20,536 nt of DNA from a virus. Positions 11,827 through 19,534 of this stretch are shown one piece after another. Every line of letters starts with the position of its first letter. Positions within the stretch are counted from its first letter, which is position 1. Below the pieces are notes generated by a model that ran no database searches, was not told where the DNA came from, and was given only the letters and a program-made list of their open reading frames with translations. The stretch is from positions 1 through 20,536 of the IMG/VR virus record IMGVR_UViG_3300027805_000104; one strand, 5' to 3'. The position numbers and the translations under genes are program-made.

Positions 11827-13121
11827 AGCGGGGCCTCGCGACGTTTGGTCGGAAGCACCTCGAGGTGCTTGCCGATCGTGCCCCTGGGATCCGTGTCGTC
11901 TCGGGCGGGTACGGCTCGGGGAAAACGAGCGTCGGCGTCGCGTGGGCGATCGACCTCGGTCTGCGCGCTGGACACCTCGGGCCCATCCTCGCGACGGAGC
12001 CGAGCTACCGTAGCGTCGTCGACGTCATGGAAGCGGCGGTTGTTCGCTACTGCGATCTGTGGGGGCTCCCCTATCGACGTTGGGTATCCGATCATATTTT
12101 CGAGGTCGGCAAGACGAAGAAATTCGAGCTTTGGTGCCGCAGCCTCGACAAGCCCCGCGCCGTCGAGGGCATCAACGCCATCGGTCTGTGGGCAGACGAG
12201 TGGGAGCTGTGCGATCCCGAGTCACTGATCCCTGCCATGCAGCGCGTCCGCGTCGGTGACGCTCTCGAGATCCTCCTCACCGGAACACCCGAGGGCTACG
12301 GGCCAGCATGGGAGGCGGTGCTTGCGAACCCCTCGCCGACGACGAGACAGTACATAATCAGGACACAGGACAACCCGTTTCTGCCCGCGTCCTACGTCGA
12401 CGAATCGGCAAGCCGGCTCGGTACCGACGAGGCCATCAAGGAGAAACTCGAAGGAATCCGCACAGCACGCGGCGGCCGCGTCTACTCCCGATTCGATCGC
12501 CGCATCAACGCCGCTCCTGTCGTCAAGAGCGGGCGCCTCGTCGTCGGTTGCGATTTCAACGTGAGGAATATGCAGTGGGTCATCGCCGAAGTCGACGACG
12601 TCAACCGCCGCATCCACGTCGTCGGCGAGGTAATCAAACAGGGAGGCACGACGACAGACGAGCATGCCGAGCGCACGGCGCAAATGATCATGCGTCGACT
12701 CGGTCGCTCGCGAGAGGATGTGCACGCGATGCGAATCCGTGCATACCCTGACGCGAGCGGACAAAGTCTCCACACGACGTCGACGCTGTCAGACGTGCAC
12801 CTGCTTTTGCAGGCCGGGTTTCGCCCGGACCCACCGACGAGAAACCCGCCGATCATGGAGCGCGTCAACACCCTCAACGTGCTCTTCAGGGATCGTCGTC
12901 TCTCCGTCGACGTCGACGCATGCCCGACGCTCGCGAGGGCACTCGAAACGCAAGCCCTCGATGCCAACGGCGAGCCTGAAAAGAAGACCGGCGCTCTCGA
13001 CGTCTCGCACATTCTCGATGCGCTTGGGTACGTGTGCCATCGGCTATTCCCTGTGCATCGACGGGCACAGACTGCGTCGACGTATGCGCCGGTCGTAGAC
13101 GAGTGGGGGCCGGTGGCGTAG
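11823..13121 (+). CDS. terL: Terminase large subunit (432 aa)
   Basis: Packaging motor ATPase and nuclease. ATPase motifs: Walker A GGYGSGKT (residues 28-35), Walker B IGLWADE with D125-E126, and coupling motif LLTGTPEG (151-158). The RNase H-like nuclease follows, with acidic residues in VVGCDFN (D244), RAYPDASG (D310) and LDVSHILDALGY (D393, D399). The length is normal. The start is GTG 11823, overlapping the TerS stop. All expected catalytic residues appear to be present, so the enzyme should be active. Confidence 0.93.
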   Translation: MKRGLATFGRKHLEVLADRAPGIRVVSGGYGSGKTSVGVAWAIDLGLRAGHLGPILATEPSYRSVVDVMEAAVVRYCDLWGLPYRRWVSDHIFEVGKTKKFELWCRSLDKPRAVEGINAIGLWADEWELCDPESLIPAMQRVRVGDALEILLTGTPEGYGPAWEAVLANPSPTTRQYIIRTQDNPFLPASYVDESASRLGTDEAIKEKLEGIRTARGGRVYSRFDRRINAAPVVKSGRLVVGCDFNVRNMQWVIAEVDDVNRRIHVVGEVIKQGGTTTDEHAERTAQMIMRRLGRSREDVHAMRIRAYPDASGQSLHTTSTLSDVHLLLQAGFRPDPPTRNPPIMERVNTLNVLFRDRRLSVDVDACPTLARALETQALDANGEPEKKTGALDVSHILDALGYVCHRLFPVHRRAQTASTYAPVVDEWGPVA

Positions 13122-13130
13122 GCTATCTCC

Positions 13131-14642
13131 ATGCTCAATGTCAACTCCGCATCTGACGCAATCGTCTCCCAGATCCGAGACCAGGCGGGGGCCTGGACGC
13201 CGGACCAGCTCACGGCGTTGCTCGATGCTGGACGTCGACAGCGAGCGGCGGACTACGATCGGATCGTCAAAGGAATCGCGGTACGCTACAGCGGTGACCA
13301 GATCGGCGTCGTCAGAGACGCTTTGAAGGCGGCCTACCCGAAGACGCATCAATCTCTGCGCCCTGACCCGGTCAACTGGCTACGGTTTTTCGCGAGACAG
13401 GACTCGGGCGTCTACAGCGACCCCGCGCAACGATACCTGGAGGACGAATCGGGCGAGCCGCTCGACGTCGACGACGTGCGAGCCGTCGAGTTTGCCGAGG
13501 CAATTCGAACGATGGGCCTCGACGTGCTCATGCCTGAGGCTGAGCGCCGATGCGCGGCCGGGGCTCGAGCCGTCGCCGTCGTCTGCGGGTGGCAGCGCGT
13601 CGGCTCTGACGACGAGGGCCATGCGGTGGCACATCTCTACTGGGGCCACGACGTCGTCACGATCGTGCACCCGTCGGCGCCTGACAGTCCTGACGCGGTG
13701 TTGTTCGTCGCCTTGCGGCAAGCCTCGCCGTCGGGCAGCACGTCGCCGCTTTGGTGGTGTTGGTCGAGGCCCGTCGTCGAGGATGAGCTCGGCGCGATCG
13801 TGTCGTTTGGGCCATGGTCACATCGACGTGTGAGTGAGGACGGCAAAGTCGCGACGGCGTCGGAGGCCTACGAAGGGCGCTTGCCGGTAGCGTTCTTGCG
13901 AACTGATACGGCTTCCAGCGGACTTTGGCCTGACCCGGATAGGGATGTGTCAGTCAACGTTGACGCGCTCAACGTGGCGCGCTCCAATCGCCAGCACGTG
14001 ATCGATATGCAGGCCCACGCGACGTGGGTCTACAGCGGCACGATTCGCGAGACGTCGGAACTCGTCGGAGGTCCTGGCGTCGTGCTCCAGATCGGCTCCG
14101 GCGAGACACTCCAGGCGCAGACTGCGGGCGCGGACCATGCCGCAATCGAGGCCAGCGCAACGCGAGACCTGCAAGAGCTGGGCGTCAGCCGTGGCAACAG
14201 CCCCGACGCCTATGCCGTCGAGCCCGGTCAAGCACAATCGGGTGTGTCTCGCATGATCGCCAATGCGCCGCACGATCAACGCATCGCTGAGATGCGGCCG
14301 GTGTTCGTCGACTTCGAGGAACGCCAACTGTTGCCGATCGTCGTCGACGTGCTGCAGCTCTTCGACCCTGACGCCCCCGCCGACTTCGGCGACGTCGACC
14401 CAAGGTGCAAGCTGTCCAAAGGCAAGGCATACGAGGCGGACACCGAGAAGACCGATCGTGTCTTGGCGCTCAAGGCGGCAGGGATCATCGACGACGCCGA
14501 CGCACGCGTGATGCTCGGTCTCTCGGCCGACCGTGCAGAAGCCGAGGCCTACCTAGGTCAGACGCGCACCACGATTGCGAGCTTGCCCGGCGCGCTGGCA
14601 GGGTCGCCGTTCACGTCGCCACGGGAGACGACTGAGCAATGA
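13131..14642 (+). CDS. Portal protein (503 aa)
   Basis: The dodecameric ring through which DNA enters and leaves the head. The assignment rests on position between large terminase and MuF, on length (450-550 is usual), and on portal-like segments: LNVARSNRQHVIDMQAHATW in the middle, GVSRMIANAPHDQRIAEMRP, and a C-terminal DRVLALKAAGIIDDADARVM ending with an Asp/Glu/Ala-rich helix, as often seen in portals. It starts 9 bases after the terminase stop. No Shine-Dalgarno is visible; TAGGCT 6 bases upstream suggests a leaderless start as well as read-through. It overlaps the next gene by an ATGA junction. Confidence 0.8.
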   Translation: MLNVNSASDAIVSQIRDQAGAWTPDQLTALLDAGRRQRAADYDRIVKGIAVRYSGDQIGVVRDALKAAYPKTHQSLRPDPVNWLRFFARQDSGVYSDPAQRYLEDESGEPLDVDDVRAVEFAEAIRTMGLDVLMPEAERRCAAGARAVAVVCGWQRVGSDDEGHAVAHLYWGHDVVTIVHPSAPDSPDAVLFVALRQASPSGSTSPLWWCWSRPVVEDELGAIVSFGPWSHRRVSEDGKVATASEAYEGRLPVAFLRTDTASSGLWPDPDRDVSVNVDALNVARSNRQHVIDMQAHATWVYSGTIRETSELVGGPGVVLQIGSGETLQAQTAGADHAAIEASATRDLQELGVSRGNSPDAYAVEPGQAQSGVSRMIANAPHDQRIAEMRPVFVDFEERQLLPIVVDVLQLFDPDAPADFGDVDPRCKLSKGKAYEADTEKTDRVLALKAAGIIDDADARVMLGLSADRAEAEAYLGQTRTTIASLPGALAGSPFTSPRETTEQ

Positions 14643-15451
14643 GCGGTGCCGCCGCCGCCGGGGTCGTTGCCGATGCTGCAGTGGAAGACCTGCGGCGATT
14701 GGAGGCTGCTCTTGAACGCGATCTTCTGCGTATCCTCTTGTCGCTCGACACGCTCCCCGGCGAGGATTCGCTCGTCCGTCGGCAAGCACAGACTTCAGCC
14801 GCTGTATTGGCGCAAGTACGGAGCCGTCTCGAGCAAGAGGGCGAGCGGCTCACTGGCGTCGTCGGGCAACGCGCGATCGAGGCTGTCTCTGCTGTGCTCG
14901 GCGCGCCGCCTGAGACGCTACCGCTCGACGCGCGCAAAGAGCTTGACCAGATCGTAAACGGTCAGACCGGCGACGTCGTCAAGACGTTCAAGGCGGCAAT
15001 CCCAGAGATGAGAGAAGCGGTGGCGCGCGGCATCGCAAGCGGCGGGAGCCTCGCCGACGTCGTCGAGGCAGTACGCCAGCGGCTTGCGACGACGTACCTT
15101 CGGGCAAGCGCGGCGGTCGATTCTGCCATCATGGCCGTCGGTCGACGCGCCGTTGTCAGCGCCGCTCGTGAGGTCGAGGCGGAGCTTGACCTCATCTACG
15201 TCTACGTCGGCCCCCGCGACGACAAGAACCGCGATTTCTGCAAGGCCTGGGTCGGCAAGGCCGTCACCGATCCCGCGCGCCTTGACAACGGACAAGGCCT
15301 TCCCGTCGAGGATTACTGCGGCGGCTACAACTGCCGACATAGCTGGGCACCGACGACGGTGGAGACGGCGGTTCGAGAGGGGATAGATATTTATCGCCCC
15401 GACGGGTCGAAGCTGATCATCGACGTCGAGACGATGGCCATCATGAGGTGA
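14639..15451 (+). CDS. MuF/SPP1 gp7-like minor head protein (270 aa)
   Basis: Head morphogenesis protein that sits on or inside the portal and is thought to help DNA exit. The N-terminal two-thirds is helical. The C-terminal domain has the MuF signature: YVGPRDDKNRDFCKAWVGKA, LDNGQGLPVEDYCGGYNCRH followed by SWAP. The cysteine/histidine cluster C200, C227, C232, H234 probably structures the domain. No toxin or extra effector domain is fused at the C-terminus, unlike some MuF proteins. Coupled to the portal gene by ATGA. Confidence 0.85.
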   Translation: MSGAAAAGVVADAAVEDLRRLEAALERDLLRILLSLDTLPGEDSLVRRQAQTSAAVLAQVRSRLEQEGERLTGVVGQRAIEAVSAVLGAPPETLPLDARKELDQIVNGQTGDVVKTFKAAIPEMREAVARGIASGGSLADVVEAVRQRLATTYLRASAAVDSAIMAVGRRAVVSAAREVEAELDLIYVYVGPRDDKNRDFCKAWVGKAVTDPARLDNGQGLPVEDYCGGYNCRHSWAPTTVETAVREGIDIYRPDGSKLIIDVETMAIMR

Positions 15452-15454
15452 CGC

Positions 15455-16063
15455 ATGGGCATCACGACCAAGCGCAGCGGGACACCCGTGAAGTTTGACG
15501 CCGCGAAAGCGGCAAAGGTGATCAGCGCGTTCGTTCCTGGCGCGATTCTGCTGCGCACAGCTCAAGGCAAGTCGACGACGGGGGCTGCCTTCGCTGCCTA
15601 CAGTAACAGCTACCGTAAGACGCTGCGGGCGATGGGCGAGGATCAGAAAGTCGACCTTCGCTTGACGGGTGGCATGATGGACAGCATCGACGTTACCAAA
15701 ACCGTCATTGCCGCCGATTTCGTCGAGGTCACGATCGCACCCGACAACGGCACATCGCCGGAAGTGAGGGCACCGTCTCAGACGCGAGCGATGCGAAAAG
15801 CGGGGCTCGTCGAGGGACGTTTCGGCGAAACCAAGATCTACAAGACCCTTCGTCGTGGCGAGGCCAAAAAACTCGCTAAAGACCTCGAATACGAGACTGG
15901 CGCACGCATGATCAAGACCGGCGAGCGCGGCCCGCCGCATAACGTCTTGGGCTATTGGATTCATCACGGCATCGGGATGCCGGCAAGGCCCTTCATGGGC
16001 CTCACCAAAGAGCAAGAGGCTGAGCTTTACCGGCTGTTGGCCAAGGCCAAAATCTTCGGGTGA
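15455..16063 (+). CDS. Virion morphogenesis / HK97 gp10-like protein (202 aa)
   Basis: Resembles phage virion-morphogenesis and tail-completion proteins: SNSYRKTLRAMGEDQKVDLR, LTGGMMDSIDV (the LTGxMxxSI motif), and near the end HHGIGMPARPFMGLTKEQEA, which matches the PARPFLGL signature. Start ATG 15455 follows GAGGTGA. It would act at the head-tail junction. The assignment is by motif, and the family name is uncertain. Confidence 0.7.
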   Translation: MGITTKRSGTPVKFDAAKAAKVISAFVPGAILLRTAQGKSTTGAAFAAYSNSYRKTLRAMGEDQKVDLRLTGGMMDSIDVTKTVIAADFVEVTIAPDNGTSPEVRAPSQTRAMRKAGLVEGRFGETKIYKTLRRGEAKKLAKDLEYETGARMIKTGERGPPHNVLGYWIHHGIGMPARPFMGLTKEQEAELYRLLAKAKIFG

Positions 16064-16114
16064 CGGGTCTGCACCCACTGGCGTTCCGCTGTCAACTGCA
16101 TTAGAGTGCAGCCC

Positions 16115-17020
16115 ATGCAGCGCGTCCTAGTCGGGTCAACCGAGTCGATCTTGAGCTATCCTCGGCTCTCCGACGACGTCGGCATCTCGACTGGCGTGCC
16201 CTCCGTCGCCACGGCGCGGCGCATCTCGTCGCAGTACCCTGACGCCGACGGTGTCTACGTCGCGGCGACGATTGATTCTCTGTCGACGACGACGCAGGGA
16301 GCCTGCAGCGAGGGCGACGACAGGATCCCGCTCGCAGCGTCGGTCGCCATCGTGGCTGGGCGACGGTATCTCGTCACCGACTCGGCCAGCGCTCGGCCGG
16401 TGGTGGTTGTCGCGAGCCGTGGCGGCACCCTGGCTACGCTGTGGCTTGCCGAGCCCCTGCCCTGCGACCTCGGCAACGCATCGACTGTGCGCGGTTTTGC
16501 GGTGTCTGTGGCGCTCGACGCCATACAGACCTCGGAGCCCGGCGCTGGCTATGTGCTTTTCAGGGCCACCGTCGACGGCGTAGTGCGCGAATGGGACGAG
16601 CCCTTTCGGGTCGTTCGTCGCATCACGTCGGTAGCGTTGACGCCGACGGAACTGACGCAGAGCTACCCGGTCGTGCGGCAGGTGGCGTCGTCGTCTGACT
16701 TGACGCTCGAGGAAGCCATCCAAGCATCGTGGCGGATGGTGGTCGTGCCGGCGCTCGCAGCGCGAGGCATCCTCGACGAGGACGTCCTCACCGACGACGT
16801 GCTTGTGCCGCTCCATGCGTGCGCCACGGTGCTCCACCTGGTCCGTCAATGGCCAGCGGCGCCGAGTGAGTTTGTCTCCCGCATGGAATCCGCTTACGAA
16901 CAAATCAAGCAGACGACGTGGGACCGAATCGACCTCATCACCCGGTCGCAGGATGAGGAGACTCCCGACGTGCCGACGCCTGGTAGCCAGGCCAATCGCT
17001 ACATGAGGTTGACGCGGTGA
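16115..17020 (+). CDS. Head-tail connector-like protein (301 aa)
   Basis: The N-terminal 170 residues are rich in beta strand (DGVYVAATIDSLSTTTQGAC, LVTDSASARPVVVVASRGGT), and the C-terminal third is helical (LTLEEAIQASWRMVVVPALA, LVPLHACATVLHLVRQWPAA). Position between the morphogenesis protein and the tail terminator-like gene suggests a connector or adaptor role. ATG 16115 is chosen over GTG 16106 because TAGAGT lies 7 bases upstream, the same arrangement as at 3032, suggesting a leaderless start; there is no Shine-Dalgarno. No known family is recognised from sequence alone. Confidence 0.65.
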   Translation: MQRVLVGSTESILSYPRLSDDVGISTGVPSVATARRISSQYPDADGVYVAATIDSLSTTTQGACSEGDDRIPLAASVAIVAGRRYLVTDSASARPVVVVASRGGTLATLWLAEPLPCDLGNASTVRGFAVSVALDAIQTSEPGAGYVLFRATVDGVVREWDEPFRVVRRITSVALTPTELTQSYPVVRQVASSSDLTLEEAIQASWRMVVVPALAARGILDEDVLTDDVLVPLHACATVLHLVRQWPAAPSEFVSRMESAYEQIKQTTWDRIDLITRSQDEETPDVPTPGSQANRYMRLTR

Positions 17021-17469
17021 CCTGGCGCGATGCTCGCCGCGCCCTTGTGGCGATTCCGGCGAGTGTCACTCCGTCGGTGGTTGGTCGTGGGTTGCCGGCA
17101 AAATTCTCTCACGACGTCGCTGGCCACGACGAGACAGTCGGCTCACAATCTCGACGGTGGTGGGCTCGCGTGCTGTCAGGTGCAGGCGAGGGGCCTTACC
17201 AGGTGCAGCAAACGCGGCACCGACTGACCTGGGAGGTCGTCGTCGAATACGTCGACAACATCGGCGACACGGCGTCCATCGACGAGGCCATCCCCACCGA
17301 TGCGGCACAGCTCTCGGCGGCATTTGCCAGCGGCTCGAACTGGGATAGACCGAATAGCGGCATCGTCGCGGTGACGCCGTCAGGCGACAACGTGGCGCCG
17401 TACACGGTGGAGCAAGTGAGCGGCGCTCGTCGCCTGCGGATGAATCTTGAAGTGAGGTACACGACATGA
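17017..17469 (+). CDS. Tail terminator-like protein (150 aa)
   Basis: Size and place, directly before the tail tube gene, match the tail terminator proteins that cap the tube and join it to the head. Visible parts are SRRWWARVLSGAGEGPYQVQ, a beta-hairpin LTWEVVVEYVDN, and a C-terminal strand RLRMNLEVRYTT that is typical for the group. The GTG start 17017 overlaps the previous stop (GTGA), and the end overlaps the next ATG (ATGA). Confidence 0.6.
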   Translation: MTWRDARRALVAIPASVTPSVVGRGLPAKFSHDVAGHDETVGSQSRRWWARVLSGAGEGPYQVQQTRHRLTWEVVVEYVDNIGDTASIDEAIPTDAAQLSAAFASGSNWDRPNSGIVAVTPSGDNVAPYTVEQVSGARRLRMNLEVRYTT

Positions 17470-18701
17470 CTGACGTCTCAAGACTCTCGACGCTGCGATA
17501 TGCGCTGCACACGAACAACACGACGTTCACGGGCACGCCTGGCACGTTGTTCCCGCTTCGTATCACCGACGACGGCGCATCGTTCTTGCCGCGCAATCGC
17601 ACGCCGATTCCGCGCCCGCTGCGCTCGCTCTCGGGGCGCCGCTACTCGCATATCCGCGGCGTCCAAGACCTCGCCGACATCACCGTGGCGACGGAGATGC
17701 GCGGCGTGAACAGCAACACCGGCGCGGCTGTCACCGACTGGGAAGCGAAGATGGAGCAGGGCTACTTGCTCGCCTCGCTCTTCGGCGCGGTGGCTCCAGC
17801 GACGACGGGCGTTGCGCCGACGATTGCGGCATCGGGTCACACGCCAGCATCGGGCATCCTCGCCGTCGTCGGCACCACGACGGCCAATGGACAGGTCATC
17901 GCGTTTTCGTCGTCGGCCGGCCTGCAGGTCGGCCGCATCGCGAGCGGTGGCGGCACGACGACGCTGACGCTCGACCATCCCTACAGCGGCACGCCGACGA
18001 CGTCGGCAACCGTGTTTCGAATGGGCGTCTACAGCGTCAACGACAGCGCAACGCAACATGTGCACGCATTCTTTGCCGCTGAGGGCGAGGATTGGCGACG
18101 CGACTATTTCGGCTGCATGCCTATGAGCATGAGCCTCGCGGTGCCAAACGCTGGTCTCATGACGATGTCGTCTGTCTTCTCGCCGACGTCGTTCTCCGAC
18201 GTCACTGAGGCCAATCCGGCGCACGCTGAGCCGACGTCGGGAAACCCCATCGTCGTCGACGCGTGCCGCGTGTGGTTCGCTGGCAATGACGTCATCGCTC
18301 GCGACATCACGATCAATTATTCCGCGGCGACAACGCCTCGTGTTGCGTCGACGCGGACGAATGGTCGCGTCGGTGGCGTGTCGTCGACCGGCGACGGTAA
18401 GACATTCACGGTGGAGTTCAGCGTCTATCTCGGTGACGCGACGTTGCCCGGCGAGCTGCAGGACAGCGCGGGCACGCCGACGCTCAATGACCTTCTCGGC
18501 GATGGCGCAATCCTCAGCGGCCAACCGTCGGCGACGCGCAAAGTGTCGCTCCAGGTCGGCAGCGAAGTCGGCGCGGTCGTCTATGCCTACCTGCCAGAGG
18601 CCGATTGCGTGGTCACCACGCAGCACGCCGACGGGCTCACCGTTGCTCGCGTCGTCGCCACCGGCACCGGCGCTCTTCCTGCTATCCTCGCTGTGGGGTA
18701 A
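17466..18701 (+). CDS. Major tail tube protein (411 aa)
   Basis: Tube-forming protein of a siphovirus or similar tail. SHIRGVQDLADITVATEMRG and DWEAKMEQGYLLASLFGAVA fit tail tube proteins. An inserted Gly/Thr-rich beta domain (about residues 118-190, TTANGQVIAFSSSAGLQVG and TTLTLDHPYSG) and a beta-rich C-terminus follow. The frame is well supported (GTGAGGTA before the ATG). Its length exceeds the usual 200-300 residues, which fits the inserted domain. No contractile sheath gene is seen, so the tail is more likely non-contractile. Confidence 0.75.
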   Translation: MTDVSRLSTLRYALHTNNTTFTGTPGTLFPLRITDDGASFLPRNRTPIPRPLRSLSGRRYSHIRGVQDLADITVATEMRGVNSNTGAAVTDWEAKMEQGYLLASLFGAVAPATTGVAPTIAASGHTPASGILAVVGTTTANGQVIAFSSSAGLQVGRIASGGGTTTLTLDHPYSGTPTTSATVFRMGVYSVNDSATQHVHAFFAAEGEDWRRDYFGCMPMSMSLAVPNAGLMTMSSVFSPTSFSDVTEANPAHAEPTSGNPIVVDACRVWFAGNDVIARDITINYSAATTPRVASTRTNGRVGGVSSTGDGKTFTVEFSVYLGDATLPGELQDSAGTPTLNDLLGDGAILSGQPSATRKVSLQVGSEVGAVVYAYLPEADCVVTTQHADGLTVARVVATGTGALPAILAVG

Positions 18702-18707
18702 TCAATC

Positions 18708-19109
18708 ATGGCTGTCCGCATCGCAAACACCGTCAGAAATTCTCGCATTGACGATATTCGCGCCGCCGTCGACGCTGGCGCGGGCGCTGGTCTTCTCCGT
18801 ATCTACAGCGGCACCAAGCCCGCCAAGGGAGCGACGCCAGCGGGTACCTTGCTCGCTGAGCTCACATGCGCCGATCCTTGCGGCTCGTCGACGGGTGGCG
18901 TGCTGACGTTCACCGTGCCGTTCTCCGACACGAGCGCAAACGCCACGGGCACCGCCGCGTTTTTCTATCTCGTCGACTCGACGGGCGCGTTCGTCTGCGA
19001 CGGCGACTGCGGCACGAGCGGGTCTGACCTCAACTTGACGACGCTGTCGATCGTCGCTGGTCAACCCGTGCAGGTGACGAGCTTGACCATCACCGATGGC
19101 AACAACTGA
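18708..19109 (+). CDS. Conserved phage structural protein, function unknown (133 aa)
   Basis: A beta-rich protein beginning MAVRIANTVRNSRIDDIRAA and carrying LRIYSGTKPAKGATPAGTLL, GTAAFFYLVDSTGAFVCDG and a C-terminal beta repeat. This pattern is familiar from structural regions of tailed phages but I do not know a defined role. Decoration or tail-associated roles are both possible. It begins 6 bases after the tail tube stop with only a weak ribosome site (GGGG). Confidence 0.65.
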   Translation: MAVRIANTVRNSRIDDIRAAVDAGAGAGLLRIYSGTKPAKGATPAGTLLAELTCADPCGSSTGGVLTFTVPFSDTSANATGTAAFFYLVDSTGAFVCDGDCGTSGSDLNLTTLSIVAGQPVQVTSLTITDGNN

Positions 19110-19117
19110 GGTGAGCG

Positions 19118-19525
19118 ATGCCTGACAACGTCGGATACACACCGGGATCGGGCGCTACCATTGCTGCCGACGACGTCGGCGGCGCGCTCTTGCAACGAGT
19201 CAAGATCGTGCAGGGCATCGACGGCGTCAACGATGGCGACGTTGCGTCCAGCAATCCGCTGCCGGTGCAAGAGGCATCGGGCGCGATGTCGCTCCTTCGA
19301 CGCATCCTCGAGCGGCTCATGTCTCCCGTCGGATTCGACATGTCGCTCGACCGCTCGCGCGTTACGGCGGTGCTCGAGAGCGGCACGGTGACGACGGTGT
19401 CGACGGTGACGACAGTGACGACAGTGACCGGCTTGACCAACATCGACGGACGAAACGGCGCAATGCTGATCGACCAGACCAACCTGTCGGCGTGGGCAAA
19501 CATCCACCGCGCTCGAATCACCTGA
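19118..19525 (+). CDS. Phage structural protein with VTT repeat (135 aa)
   Basis: Starts after GAGGTGAG and reads MPDNVGYTPGSGATIAADDV, GGALLQRVKIVQGIDGVNDG and PLPVQEAS. Residues 91-104 consist of a Val-Thr-Thr tract coded by a 9-bp tandem repeat at 19388-19429. Proteins beginning with GSGATIAADDV-like segments are frequent in phage structural clusters, but their place in the virion is not known to me. The repeat may form a stiff beta segment. It is likely co-translated with the genes on both sides. Confidence 0.65.
   Translation: MPDNVGYTPGSGATIAADDVGGALLQRVKIVQGIDGVNDGDVASSNPLPVQEASGAMSLLRRILERLMSPVGFDMSLDRSRVTAVLESGTVTTVSTVTTVTTVTGLTNIDGRNGAMLIDQTNLSAWANIHRARIT
19388..19429 (+). repeat. 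9-bp tandem repeat (GTG ACG ACR) within coding region
   Basis: Units start at 19388, 19397, 19406, 19415 and 19424 (partial), with one TCG variant. The unit is a multiple of three, so slippage would change the protein's length without breaking the frame. Confidence 0.8.
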
Positions 19526-19534
19526 GAGGACGCC

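Noticed and set aside
14918-16078. 386-codon minus-strand frame opposite MuF and gp10-like genes
   Set aside because: Antisense shadow arising from GTC/GAC codon bias; it has no ribosome site and no recognisable motif, whereas the plus-strand genes have both.
17478-18626. 382-codon minus-strand frame opposite the tail tube gene
   Set aside because: Arg/His-rich shadow with no ribosome site; the plus frame encodes a credible tail tube protein.
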